Notes: generated by a model not told the origin, from the sequence alone. 33,424 bases of DNA from Bacillota bacterium (GCA_003486705.1 DNGE01000106.1:5561-38984), one strand, 5' to 3'. Counted from the stretch's first letter, positions 1 through 7,050 are shown. Program-made: numbers and translations.

Positions 1-1205
1 CCACCCGAAGGTCCTCCGGTTTGAGCCGCTTTAAATTTCTTATTTTTAGGAATTCCACCTCCGATACCAAAGATAACTTCACGAAGTGTCGTTCCCATTG
101 GAATTTCAACAAGTCCTGTATTATTAATTTTTCCACCTAAGGCAAATACTTTTGTCCCTTTTGAACGCTCTGTTCCAATAGTGGAGAACCACTCGCCTCC
201 ATTTAAAATAATAACTGGAATATTGGCATACGTCTCAACGTTATTTAGTAAGGTTGGTTTTCCCCATACTCCTTTAACAGCTGGAAATGGTGGGCGTGGT
301 CTTGGCATTCCTCGTTTTCCTTCAATTGATTCAATTAAGGCTGTCTCTTCACCGCAAACGAAAGCTCCGGCACCTAAACGAATTTCAATATCGAAATTAA
401 AGCCTGTATCGAATATATTATTTCCGAGCAAGCCGTATTCTCTTGCTTGTTTAAGAGCAATTTCTAATCGTTTAACCGCAATTGGGTATTCAGCACGAAC
501 ATAAATATATCCAGTATCAGCACCAACTGCATAACCAGCAATAGCCATGGCCTCCAAAATAGAATGTGGATCACCTTCTAAAATAGAACGATCCATAAAC
601 GCTCCCGGATCCCCTTCATCAGCATTACAAGCCACATATTTTTTATCGCTATCCGCTTTAAAGGTGAATTCCCACTTTAATCCCGATGGGAATCCTCCAC
701 CCCCGCGTCCACGTAAACCTGATTTTTTAACTTGTTCAATCACATCTTCACGTGACATTTCTGTTAAAGCTTTTCCTAATGCTTTATAACCGTTATGCGC
801 GATATATTCATCAATATCTTCGGGGTTAATTTCACCACAGTTTCTTAAAGCGATACGCGTTTGTTTAGCATAGAATTCAACCTCATTAACGGCTTTAATT
901 TGATCATTTTCAATCGCTTCTTTAAATAATAAATCTTTAATGACACGACCTTTGTACAAGTGTTCTTCCGCAATGCGCAAGGCATCACTAACTTGAACGT
1001 GTGAATAAAACGTTCCTTCTGGATAAATAATGACGATTGGTCCCGCTTCACAAAGTCCAAAACATCCGGTTAAGACAACTTGTACTTCATGTTTTATGCC
1101 TAATGTTTCTAAATGAGCTTCTAGTTCATGTTTAATATCATTTGATTTTGATGAAGTACATCCCGTACCCCCACAAATTAAAACGTGAGAACGATAAAAT
1201 TGCAT
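1..1205 (-). CDS. nuoF: NuoF/HydB-like NADH-binding flavoprotein of an [FeFe]-hydrogenase (3' end outside window)
   Basis: Family role: the flavin/NADH-oxidising subunit of an electron-bifurcating hydrogenase or related diaphorase, passing electrons between NAD(H), FMN and Fe-S clusters in the cytoplasm. Translation from the ATG at 1205, behind a GGAGGGG site, gives about 401 residues before the window ends. The N-terminal ~90 residues are a thioredoxin-fold [2Fe-2S] domain with CGGTGC and TGCFGLC. Next come the NADH-binding glycine-rich loop (GLRGRGGGGFPSGLKW), the FMN-site motif NADEGDPGAFMDR, and GEETALIESIEGKRGMPR followed by LLNNVET. The SLBB domain, the NuoF 4Fe-4S site and any C-terminal ferredoxin domain would lie beyond position 1. 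It is the last visible gene of the minus-strand operon, 24 bases after the small ferredoxin. The catalytic hydrogenase subunit is probably next but is not visible. A formate-dehydrogenase-linked diaphorase cannot be excluded. Confidence 0.93.
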   Translation of the reverse strand, partial: MQFYRSHVLICGGTGCTSSKSNDIKHELEAHLETLGIKHEVQVVLTGCFGLCEAGPIVIIYPEGTFYSHVQVSDALRIAEEHLYKGRVIKDLLFKEAIENDQIKAVNEVEFYAKQTRIALRNCGEINPEDIDEYIAHNGYKALGKALTEMSREDVIEQVKKSGLRGRGGGGFPSGLKWEFTFKADSDKKYVACNADEGDPGAFMDRSILEGDPHSILEAMAIAGYAVGADTGYIYVRAEYPIAVKRLEIALKQAREYGLLGNNIFDTGFNFDIEIRLGAGAFVCGEETALIESIEGKRGMPRPRPPFPAVKGVWGKPTLLNNVETYANIPVIILNGGEWFSTIGTERSKGTKVFALGGKINNTGLVEIPMGTTLREVIFGIGGGIPKNKKFKAAQTGGPSG

Positions 1206-1229
1206 TTTTTCCCCTCCATTTCTATTTGG

Positions 1230-1598
1230 TTATTTAATATGTGCTCCTATTGTAAATTCTAAAACAACTGAGCCATTTACTATATGTTCTAAAACAACAC
1301 GTTTTGCTTTTTCAGGTGTCATATGAACATACGTCGTTTTTTCACCTTGATGATAAACATCAAACATCGGTTCAAGCGCACACATCCCAACGCACCCTGT
1401 TTGAACAATTGAAACACCTTTTATATGACGCGTGTTCACTTCTTCAACTAAAGTATTCATCACACCGCGAGCACCAGCCGCAATACCACAAGTTCCCATC
1501 CCAACCACGATACGCGTTTCTTGAGATTGATGATCTCTTACTTGAAGGTTTTTTAACGTCTTTTCACGGATTTGTTCTAACTCTTGTAAAGTTTTCAT
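1230..1598 (-). CDS. Small thioredoxin-fold [2Fe-2S] ferredoxin
   Basis: The 122-residue protein belongs to the thioredoxin-like ferredoxin family that accompanies clostridial hydrogenases. The cluster region shows GMGTCGIAAGARGV near residues 33-46 and QTGCVGMCALEP near 67-78. It contains only three cysteines (one in the first motif, two in a C-x3-C pair). The NuoE-like protein of the same operon has four (C-x4-C and C-x3-C). The cluster may therefore have a non-cysteine ligand or a variant geometry. The ATG at 1598 has an AAGGGG site seven bases upstream. It lies 26 bases after the histidine-kinase-like ATPase and 24 bases before the NuoF-like gene, so it is co-transcribed. Electron transfer to or from the flavoprotein is the likely role (inference). 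Confidence 0.85.
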   Translation of the reverse strand: MKTLQELEQIREKTLKNLQVRDHQSQETRIVVGMGTCGIAAGARGVMNTLVEEVNTRHIKGVSIVQTGCVGMCALEPMFDVYHQGEKTTYVHMTPEKAKRVVLEHIVNGSVVLEFTIGAHIK

Positions 1599-1624
1599 AC
1601 CATAACCCCTTCCTTCTTAAATTT

Positions 1625-2170
1625 TTAGTATGAAGTATATGAAAAATCTCCCTCATTCAATTCATTTCTAATCCATGCCATAATTTCAGGTTGATTAATT
1701 GGTATTTCATTAATCATCGCCTTAATTACTCTCGTATCAAAAAAATAAACGCTATGATTAAAAATATGCTTATAAATAAAATCTATGCTTGGTTCCATCT
1801 GTATTAAAGTACGAATCGTTTCATGAATATCACCAAAGGGCGGACGATCAATGTGAGATAGTGTTAACATTCCTTTAATTTCAGTCCCTGCCAAAACTTC
1901 TGAATCAAGAGAAAACACACCGTCACACTGTTCAATCATGAGCTTAAAAAACGGAATCCCAAATCCCACTTTTCTCGTTTTTCGTGTGGTGAAAAATGGA
2001 TCACTGACTTTTTTTATTACATCGGGACTTATCCCTTTACCATTATCTTTAATTAAAAGAGTTAAGGTATCCGCTTCTGTATCTTCTTTAATTAATACTT
2101 CTATTAACGTTGCCTCAGCTTCAATTGAATTCATGACTAAATCTAATATATACAAAGAAATATCGTGCAT
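1625..2170 (-). CDS. Histidine-kinase-like ATP-binding protein (HATPase_c fold)
   Basis: 181 residues. The GHKL ATPase motifs are visible in order: N box LDLVMNSIEA near the N-terminus, G1 box DNGKGI, and an F/G2 region with DPFFTTRKTRKVGFGIPFF. There is no dimerisation/phospho-acceptor histidine domain and no receiver, so it is not a complete two-component sensor kinase. About 80 C-terminal residues are not recognised. I use the ATG at 2170 because AGGAGG lies just upstream and it follows the PHP stop by one base. An upstream in-frame ATG at 2254 lies inside the PHP gene and is unlikely. Such ATPases recur in clostridial hydrogenase operons (recalled, not searched), and a switch or sensing role is inferred. 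Confidence 0.82.
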   Translation of the reverse strand: MHDISLYILDLVMNSIEAEATLIEVLIKEDTEADTLTLLIKDNGKGISPDVIKKVSDPFFTTRKTRKVGFGIPFFKLMIEQCDGVFSLDSEVLAGTEIKGMLTLSHIDRPPFGDIHETIRTLIQMEPSIDFIYKHIFNHSVYFFDTRVIKAMINEIPINQPEIMAWIRNELNEGDFSYTSY

Positions 2171-2171
2171 C

Positions 2172-2888
2172 TCATTCCTCCTTAAAAACAGCAATAAAGT
2201 GCTTGGCACTTTTGAATGGAAGTTCGATACTATAGATTGCTTCATTAATATCACCTAAGGAATGAGCATCTGAATTTATAAGAATCGGAAATGGGTTAAT
2301 CTGATCTGGGATTTCTTCCTTTTGATTAGTATAAATAAAATGATTTAATTCAACACCATCCAACTGAAGTCCTTCTGGGATAAAGCCTAAGTTAACTAAA
2401 ATATTATGGCTTGTTTTATTAACGTGTGCAGCAAAGACAACCCCGTCTAATTCATGAGCTAGAGAGATAATTTCTTCGATTGATAAATGGGTTGATTGAA
2501 TTAATAATTTATCTACCTTTTCTATCACTTCATCATATTCATTCATCACAACCTGAAAGCCAAATAGTGTTTCATGATTTGAAATATTAGGTAAGTATTC
2601 GTCTATTTTTTGTGTCATCAACCCTAGCCTCTCTACATTTTGGAAATAACATAACAAATGAACCCCTTCTATACTTTCAACCTCAACACCTGGTATACAA
2701 AGTAAACCCATTTCATTGCATAACTTTACTATCACTTCAATTTGTTTTGAACTATTGTGATCCGTAACAGCAATAATATCTAAGCCTTTTAACTTTGCCA
2801 TATTAACGATATTATTTGGCGTCATAAACTCATCAGCGCAAGGTGACAAAATAGAATGGATATGTAAATCATAAAAATATTTACTCAT
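2172..2888 (-). CDS. PHP-domain metal-dependent phosphoesterase-like protein
   Basis: 238 residues. The N-terminal DLHIHSILSPCADE carries the PHP metal-binding H-x-H. AKLKGLDIIAVTDHNSS is the second conserved PHP motif, AAHVNKTS a third histidine, and NSDAHSLGD a late D-x-H. This is the TrpH/YciV-like minimal PHP fold, a predicted metal-dependent phosphoesterase whose substrate is unknown. The start at 2888 overlaps the end of the preceding DRTGG-like gene by eight bases and has only a weak ribosome site, which suggests translational coupling. The stop is one base before the next start. Its place inside a hydrogenase operon points to redox or H2-related regulation rather than DNA polymerase or histidine synthesis (inference). 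Confidence 0.85.
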   Translation of the reverse strand: MSKYFYDLHIHSILSPCADEFMTPNNIVNMAKLKGLDIIAVTDHNSSKQIEVIVKLCNEMGLLCIPGVEVESIEGVHLLCYFQNVERLGLMTQKIDEYLPNISNHETLFGFQVVMNEYDEVIEKVDKLLIQSTHLSIEEIISLAHELDGVVFAAHVNKTSHNILVNLGFIPEGLQLDGVELNHFIYTNQKEEIPDQINPFPILINSDAHSLGDINEAIYSIELPFKSAKHFIAVFKEE

Positions 2889-3216
2889 TCATTAACTCGT
2901 TATATAAGGCGATGACATCAACAGCACTTAACGTTGTTTTTAATAAAGCAATCTTTTCTTGTTCTGCTTTTTGTATGGTCTCATTTGGGATAGTTGCTCC
3001 CTCAACAATTATAACGGCTCCAAGTTCTAATAATGATGAAATTGCGATGACATTTGGATGCGATTGCACCGTTAACCATAATTGATTCGTTTTAGCATGA
3101 GACATTACCCAACTTAATAAATCCCCAACGTAACACCCGTTTAACAAAATATCAGTCTCACCTAATGAGGTGAGCAGTTCAATTTCAGGATGTTTAATTA
3201 AATTTTTTAGATTCAT
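2881..3216 (-). CDS. DRTGG-like domain protein, copy 2 of the operon
   Basis: 111 residues from the ATG at 3216. That start gives MNLKNLIKHPEIELL, which lines up with the first DRTGG-like protein of the operon. An in-frame ATG five codons upstream (3231) is possible, and neither has a strong ribosome site. The order is a short N-terminal helix, then NGCYVGDLLSWVMSH, WLTVQSHPNVIAISSLLELGAVIIVEGA and a C-terminal KTTLSAVDVIALYNEL. This is the pattern of stand-alone DRTGG domains, named from HPr kinase and phosphotransacetylase N-termini; they have no known enzyme activity. It overlaps the upstream hydrogenase-like gene by 23 bases and the PHP gene by eight, so expression is tightly coupled. A ligand-binding or scaffold role is inferred. 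Confidence 0.72.
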   Translation of the reverse strand: MNLKNLIKHPEIELLTSLGETDILLNGCYVGDLLSWVMSHAKTNQLWLTVQSHPNVIAISSLLELGAVIIVEGATIPNETIQKAEQEKIALLKTTLSAVDVIALYNELMNE

Positions 3217-4468
3217 CTGTATCACGTCCATTTACTCTATTTAATACGACGCAATCTTCCATCTGCTTAATTCCATTAGCTACATCCTCCGCTAATGCTC
3301 GACATGATGGGGAACCACATGCACAACAATCAATTTTAGGAAGTTTGGCGTATAAATCATTAATTTGTTGTAGTTTAATTAATGACGTAAAAAAGTCAAC
3401 TGCTAATCCTTTAATAGCTGAACCTTCAAGTGGTTCGCTAAACAACCAAAAGTCCTTGTTCAACTTTTCTTTTAAATCTTGATAAACCTCTAAATTATGA
3501 TTCTCTTGCAATGTTTCATGCAATGCATTCACTTTAGTCTTTGCAACAAACGGATTTTCTAGTGTAAACGTCCCGCCTACACACCCTCCAATACAAGCAT
3601 AACATTCGATAATTTTAATGTGATTCAATTGACCAAGTTCTACTTTTTCTAAAATATTGCCAACTTGACTAATCCCATCAACGGATAAATAATCAATAAT
3701 ATTCGTTGTTCGTCTTAGTGCTCCAACTTTTGACCACAGAATTCCTTTTTTCGAAATGGTGAATTTATCATCTATTGTTACATTTAGATGTTGAAGAATA
3801 TCTTTAAAGATCGTTGATAAAAGAAAAACTAAATCTATATTAGATTTTAATTTTCCTAAGGGTTGTTTTATCGCTTGTAAATTAGCTAAACATTCACTAA
3901 TATAACTAATGCCTATTTCAGACTGATTAAGTTTCAATTTAACAGCATAAATTTCTCTTAGATATTTAGCACAAACTTCAAATGGCAAATCAAACGGCAA
4001 AAACTTTGAACTTGTATCTGGAAAACTTGTTTGAACGAACTTTATCATGCTTGGGCATTGTGTCAATATATATGGATATTGATCGTGTTCATTTATATAC
4101 ACTTCAATTTCCTCACTTAATAGTTCGTAAAATGTTGATGTTTCAAAGACTTCATCAAATCCTAAATCAGTTAAGGTTTCAAAGATAACCCCCATATCAC
4201 GTTGTTCTTTTACCATTCCATAAATGGCAATGGGTAAAATTGCAATATTGTATTTAAACTCCGATAACCTTTCGTACTCGTCACCTTTTATAACAAAGGC
4301 ATGACAATGACAGTTTAAAAGACATTCACCACACTCAACACAGTGCTTAGTTGATAATCTAACTTTTCCATCAACAATTCTAATCGCTTCAGTGGGACAA
4401 ACTCGCATGCATCTTGTGCACCCGATACAATCATCAGCATTAATTTTTAAAAGATGATCATATCTCAT
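3194..4468 (-). CDS. [FeFe]-hydrogenase-like Fe-S protein with two ferredoxin clusters and a C-terminal FeS domain
   Basis: 424 residues. Residues 14-24 (CIGCTRCMRVC) and 43-53 (CVECGECLLNC) bind two [4Fe-4S] clusters. The middle resembles the [FeFe]-hydrogenase large-subunit C-terminal domain. LTQCPSMIKF takes the place of the TSCCP loop, SECLANLQAIKQ the place of MPCxxK, and ECYACIGGCVGG the place of the ACPGGC loop. The four cysteines that would hold the cubane are present, but the proton-relay second cysteine of TSCCP is a proline and the usual loop-2 spacing is lost. The C-terminus has CCACGSPSCRALAEDVANG...C, a FeS (RnfB-type) cluster motif. A redox or H2 sensor, or an electron-transfer partner, fits better than a catalytic hydrogenase. 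The ATG at 4468 has GGGAGG upstream, 14 bases after the RsbW-like gene. Confidence 0.85.
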   Translation of the reverse strand: MRYDHLLKINADDCIGCTRCMRVCPTEAIRIVDGKVRLSTKHCVECGECLLNCHCHAFVIKGDEYERLSEFKYNIAILPIAIYGMVKEQRDMGVIFETLTDLGFDEVFETSTFYELLSEEIEVYINEHDQYPYILTQCPSMIKFVQTSFPDTSSKFLPFDLPFEVCAKYLREIYAVKLKLNQSEIGISYISECLANLQAIKQPLGKLKSNIDLVFLLSTIFKDILQHLNVTIDDKFTISKKGILWSKVGALRRTTNIIDYLSVDGISQVGNILEKVELGQLNHIKIIECYACIGGCVGGTFTLENPFVAKTKVNALHETLQENHNLEVYQDLKEKLNKDFWLFSEPLEGSAIKGLAVDFFTSLIKLQQINDLYAKLPKIDCCACGSPSCRALAEDVANGIKQMEDCVVLNRVNGRDTDESKKFN

Positions 4469-4482
4469 ACTGACTGTCCTCC

Positions 4483-4908
4483 CTATTGTTTAATTGAATA
4501 TGTCATATTTATTTTTGTACCTGCTTTTGATGAGGTAATTTCAAAGGATTCAGCATTCTTTTTCATATTAGGTAATCCCATTCCAGCTCCAAATCCCATT
4601 TCACGAGCTTTCTCTGACGCAGTTGAATAACCTTCTTTCATGGCTAAACTAATATTTTCAATGCCTGGTCCATCATCAATAGAGCGCAAATGAATTTTTT
4701 TATTAGAGATTTCTAGCTCTATTTCGCCACCTTGTGAATGAATAACCAGGTTCATTTCTGCTTCATAAGCACAAATTGAAATTGTTCTAATAATCTTAGG
4801 GTCTATTCCGAGTTGCAATAAATATTTTTTAATTTCACTAGCAACTCGACCCGCTGTGAGAAAGTCATCTGATTTTACTTTAAACTTAAATGAAACACTT
4901 TCTGTCAT
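4483..4908 (-). CDS. RsbW/SpoIIAB-like ATP-binding protein
   Basis: 141 residues from the ATG at 4908, which has GGGTG nearby. A TTG six codons upstream is less likely. The fold is an anti-sigma-factor-type GHKL ATPase: ICAYEAEMNLVIHSQGG (N box), RSIDDGPGIENI (G1 box) and EMGFGAGMGLPNMKKNAESFEI (G2 box). Proteins of this family either phosphorylate anti-sigma antagonists or act as bare ATP-dependent switches. No partner sigma factor or STAS antagonist is encoded nearby. It is between a DRTGG-like gene (22 bases) and the hydrogenase-like gene (14 bases), and is one of two GHKL ATPases in this operon. Its target may be another protein of the operon (inference). Confidence 0.83.
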   Translation of the reverse strand: MTESVSFKFKVKSDDFLTAGRVASEIKKYLLQLGIDPKIIRTISICAYEAEMNLVIHSQGGEIELEISNKKIHLRSIDDGPGIENISLAMKEGYSTASEKAREMGFGAGMGLPNMKKNAESFEITSSKAGTKINMTYSIKQ

Positions 4909-4930
4909 TTTATCACCCAAATCCAATAAG

Positions 4931-5290
4931 TTAGACTACGTTTAAACTATTGAGACCTGCTTGAAATAAAATACCACTCGCCTCATAACTCGTTAAAGTG
5001 GTTCCTAATAAGATAATCTTATTGATCTTTGCTAGTTCGATCATTGCTTCATCTGGTTGCTTTCCTCTTACACATAAAACACACTTAATATCTAACATCT
5101 CAGCTGTTCTTAAGGTTTGAATATGTACAAGTCCTGTAATCAGAATAATATCTTCATTCACATATGCTAGTACATCACTCATTAAGTCACATGTAAAAGC
5201 ATTTGAGATGTTGAGATTTAATTCTTCTTGCGACAATGAGTAAAAGCATGTTGCATTAGTAAGTTCAATAATGGATGATATCTTCACCAT
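4931..5290 (-). CDS. DRTGG-like domain protein, copy 1 of the operon
   Basis: 119 residues from the ATG at 5290, which sits behind GGGGGA. An in-frame TTG five codons upstream (5305) is less likely. It begins VKISSIIELTNATCFYS, followed by the DRTGG-like core FTCDLMSDVLAYV, then the strand-helix pattern EDIILITGLVHIQTLRTAEMLDIKCVLCVRG and a terminal LLGTTLTSYEASGILFQAG. The layout matches the second DRTGG-like protein further down the operon, so the pair looks like diverged paralogues. It follows the NuoE-like gene by 75 bases and precedes the RsbW-like ATPase by 22. The biochemical function of stand-alone DRTGG proteins is not established. Co-occurrence with hydrogenase genes is the main clue here. 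Confidence 0.72.
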   Translation of the reverse strand: MVKISSIIELTNATCFYSLSQEELNLNISNAFTCDLMSDVLAYVNEDIILITGLVHIQTLRTAEMLDIKCVLCVRGKQPDEAMIELAKINKIILLGTTLTSYEASGILFQAGLNSLNVV

Positions 5291-5365
5291 TATCCCCCAT
5301 TTCAAGTCAACTTTTTTAAAACCTCGACACCTATTGACACCGCTTACATTTTTCCCTAAAAAATA

Positions 5366-5842
5366 CTAGTTGTATTTCTTTAAGATATTAGGCACTTCTT
5401 TTGCATCCAGCTTTCCATAGACATCTTCATTGACGGTAATAACAGGTGCAAGACCACAAGCACCGATACATCGAGTAGCAACTAATGTGAACTTTCCATC
5501 TTCAGTTGTTTCATCTGGTCCAATGCCTAGTTCAGATTTAAACTTATCCAAAATAGCCTGAGCCCCTTTTACATAACAAGCTGTTCCTAGACACACGCCA
5601 ACAACATAGTCCCCTTTTGGTTCTGTTGAGAATTGAGAATAAAAGGTAACTACACCATGGATGCGTGAAATAGAGATTCCTGTTCTTTCTGAAATAAATT
5701 TTTGAACATCCAACGGAATATACCCAAATAACTTTTGAGCTTCATGTAAAATCGGCATTATACCGTCAGTTTCCCCACTGTTTTCTTTAATAAAATTCTC
5801 TAGTTTTTCGAAATTTTCTGGAGTTAAACTGTCTTTTGCCAT
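5366..5842 (-). CDS. nuoE: NuoE/HydC-like [2Fe-2S] subunit of NAD-linked hydrogenase
   Basis: 158 residues, the usual length for the NuoE/HydC family. The N-terminal helical domain contains ILHEAQKLFGYIPLDVQKFIS, and GVVTFYSQFSTEPKG is a family signature. The thioredoxin-fold cluster domain has CLGTAC (C-x4-C) and CIGACGLAPV (C-x3-C), the four ligands of the [2Fe-2S] cluster. In bifurcating hydrogenases this subunit works with the NuoF-like subunit, also in this operon, in electron transfer between NADH and ferredoxin. It is the first gene of the operon. The start at 5842 has GGGGGAGG upstream and a good promoter at 5877-5905. Confidence 0.93.
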   Translation of the reverse strand: MAKDSLTPENFEKLENFIKENSGETDGIMPILHEAQKLFGYIPLDVQKFISERTGISISRIHGVVTFYSQFSTEPKGDYVVGVCLGTACYVKGAQAILDKFKSELGIGPDETTEDGKFTLVATRCIGACGLAPVITVNEDVYGKLDAKEVPNILKKYN

Positions 5843-5876
5843 ACGTACCTCCCCCTATTTAAATGGTTTCATTTTG

Positions 5877-5905
5877 ATTATACGATACCCTCTATCCTTA
5901 TTCAA
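5877..5905 (-). promoter_or_regulatory. Promoter of the hydrogenase operon
   Basis: On the minus strand TTGAAT (5900-5905) and TATAAT (5877-5882) are separated by exactly 17 bases. This is a near-consensus vegetative promoter about 35 bases before the NuoE-like start. No operator palindrome was recognised around it. Confidence 0.75.
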
Positions 5906-6414
5906 CGAGCGACGATTGATTAATAGTTAAACCTTTTCATTTTATTAAAATAACATCCTAAATTCTTCTCATATTTCAAACTATTTTGCCGTCAACCGCT
6001 CTCATTGTCGAAAAAACAACGGTTTAATTTCGGCTATTTCCAGGCTTATTTTCAACATCATTGGGAAAGTTTTTTTCGCCCATTTACACTACTTTTTTAA
6101 GGCTTTTTCACGCTGTAAGTCATAAAGGATAAGATACATCTTTCTCTATTACCTTTAGGAAAGGTCATTTAAAAATTAACAGTATCTATTCTTTTCCTCT
6201 TTTAACTATGGCCGTTAGATTCAAATTGACTCAACAGATAAATTGCTATTTTCTTTATGTCTCCGAGTTGTTTACATAAGTGTTTTAAGGCTTATTTTCA
6301 GTAATAAACAAAGACCTTAAAGGTGGAACTAGCAGTTAATACATCGCAAAGAAGAAAGTTGATCACTGACGTATTGTTTGAGAACTCAAGTAGAACTTCT
6401 TATGTAGACCTAAC
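5906..6414. other. Intergenic region, about 500 bases, no gene seen
   Basis: Neither strand has a convincing start with ribosome site and coding-like translation here. The stretch lies between the promoter of the hydrogenase operon and the terminator of the small-peptide array, with both sides reading leftward. Short inverted repeats occur, for example ACCTTT-AGG-AAAGGT near 6158-6172 and an imperfect AACCG/CGGTT pair near 5994-6026. Neither is followed by a T-run that would mark a terminator. A decayed gene or small RNA cannot be excluded. Confidence 0.5.
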
Positions 6415-6440
6415 AAAAAAAAGGGACCTAAAGTCCCTTC
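6415..6440 (-). terminator. Terminator after the six-gene small-peptide array
   Basis: Minus strand: AAGGGAC, short loop, GTCCCTT, then a run of eight T (plus-strand A-run 6415-6422). It lies 30 bases after the stop codon of the last array gene. Confidence 0.85.
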
Positions 6441-6470
6441 CTTCAGTTATTTTATAACGTTTAGGTACGA

Positions 6471-6557
6471 TTAGCACCAAGCACGTCCGCATCCACATCC
6501 GATGATAACTAATAAAATAAATAATACTAAGATAAATGCACAGTTATTTCCACACAT
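6471..6557 (-). CDS. Tiny cysteine-rich membrane peptide, array copy 6 in transcription order (YjcZ-like)
   Basis: 28 residues: N-terminal MCGNNCA, hydrophobic span FILVLFILLVIIG, tail CGCGRAWC. The hydrophobic core matches the YjcZ/SscA-type tiny transmembrane sporulation proteins of bacilli (core pattern ALIVVLFILLIIVG). The bacilli proteins have glycine/tyrosine-rich N-termini rather than cysteines. GGAGTTG lies upstream of the ATG. It is 40 bases after the previous copy with no terminator between them, so the two are probably co-transcribed. The protein is identical to the previous copy, although the DNA differs at seven synonymous positions. Confidence 0.85.
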   Translation of the reverse strand: MCGNNCAFILVLFILLVIIGCGCGRAWC

Positions 6558-6597
6558 ATTTTTTCAACTCCTTCCACTTCTTTAAATTTATTGAATA

Positions 6598-6684
6598 TTA
6601 GCACCAAGCGCGTCCACATCCGCAGCCGATGATAACTAATAAGATAAATAACACTAAGATGAATGCACAGTTATTTCCACACAT
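6598..6684 (-). CDS. Tiny cysteine-rich membrane peptide, array copy 5 in transcription order (YjcZ-like)
   Basis: 28 residues, identical in sequence to the last copy: MCGNNCA, then FILVLFILLVIIG, then CGCGRAWC. Cysteines are at 2, 6, 21, 23 and 28. A GAGGAGTTG ribosome site precedes the ATG at 6684. A perfect 8-bp inverted repeat (6735-6762) lies in the 106-base gap upstream. Assignment to tiny-TM sporulation proteins rests on the hydrophobic core and length. The cysteine pattern is the unusual part. Confidence 0.85.
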   Translation of the reverse strand: MCGNNCAFILVLFILLVIIGCGCGRAWC

Positions 6685-6734
6685 AATTTTCAACTCCTCT
6701 CAAGATTATATTATTCAACCACTCTTCATTTGGT

Positions 6735-6762
6735 GCCAACCAATTTTTTAAAACTGGTTGGC
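6735..6762. repeat. Inverted repeat between array copies 4 and 5
   Basis: GCCAACCA (6735-6742) and TGGTTGGC (6755-6762) form a perfect 8-bp stem with a 12-base loop. On the minus (coding) strand no T-run follows. It may be an mRNA-stabilising or processing hairpin, or a weak terminator. Confidence 0.7.
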
Positions 6763-6790
6763 TATTTTACTAAGCTTATGGGTTACTTTA

Positions 6791-6874
6791 TTAGCAGCCG
6801 TAATTGCATCCGCAGCCGATTAATACTAATAAAATAAATAACACTAAGATTAATGCACAGTTATTTCCACACAT
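6791..6874 (-). CDS. Tiny cysteine-rich membrane peptide, array copy 4 in transcription order (YjcZ-like)
   Basis: 27 residues: MCGNNCA, span LILVLFILLVLIG, tail CGCNYGC. It shares the leucine-type core with array copy 2. The ATG at 6874 follows GAGGTGTGAAAAT, a leader nearly identical to that of copy 3 and unlike the GGAGTTGA leader of the other four. An in-frame upstream ATG would extend it by 37 lysine-rich residues. This is unlikely because the short form has its own ribosome site and matches the five sister copies. Confidence 0.83.
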   Translation of the reverse strand: MCGNNCALILVLFILLVLIGCGCNYGC

Positions 6875-6963
6875 AATTTTCACACCTCGTTTTAATTTGA
6901 TTGTTTCTATTTTATTAAAGCTATTTTTTATATTTTTTTGTAACTTGTTAGTCATGTTGCTTC

Positions 6964-7050
6964 TTAACAGAAAGCACGACCGCAACCGCAGCCAACAATA
7001 ACTAATAAGATAAATAATACTAAGATAAATGCACAGTTATTTCCACACAT
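6964..7050 (-). CDS. Tiny cysteine-rich membrane peptide, array copy 3 in transcription order (YjcZ-like)
   Basis: 28 residues: MCGNNCA, span FILVLFILLVIVG, tail CGCGRAFC. Cysteines are at 2, 6, 21, 23 and 28, as in the other phenylalanine-type copies. The ribosome site GAGGTGTG is shared with copy 4, as is most of the following leader, which suggests these two arose by a local duplication that included the leader. Confidence 0.85.
   Translation of the reverse strand: MCGNNCAFILVLFILLVIVGCGCGRAFC

Noticed and set aside
181..789. Plus-strand open frames at 181-504 and 547-789
   Set aside because: They are antisense shadows of the NuoF/HydB-like gene, with no ribosome site and low-complexity translations.
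3194..4468. Calling this gene a catalytic [FeFe]-hydrogenase
   Set aside because: The H-cluster loops are altered (TQCPS for TSCCP, drifted MPCxxK), so only a hydrogenase-like sensor or electron-transfer role is supported.
2881..5290. Annotating the DRTGG-like proteins as HPr kinase or phosphotransacetylase
   Set aside because: Both are about 115 residues and lack any kinase or acetyltransferase catalytic domain; only the small N-terminal-type domain is present.
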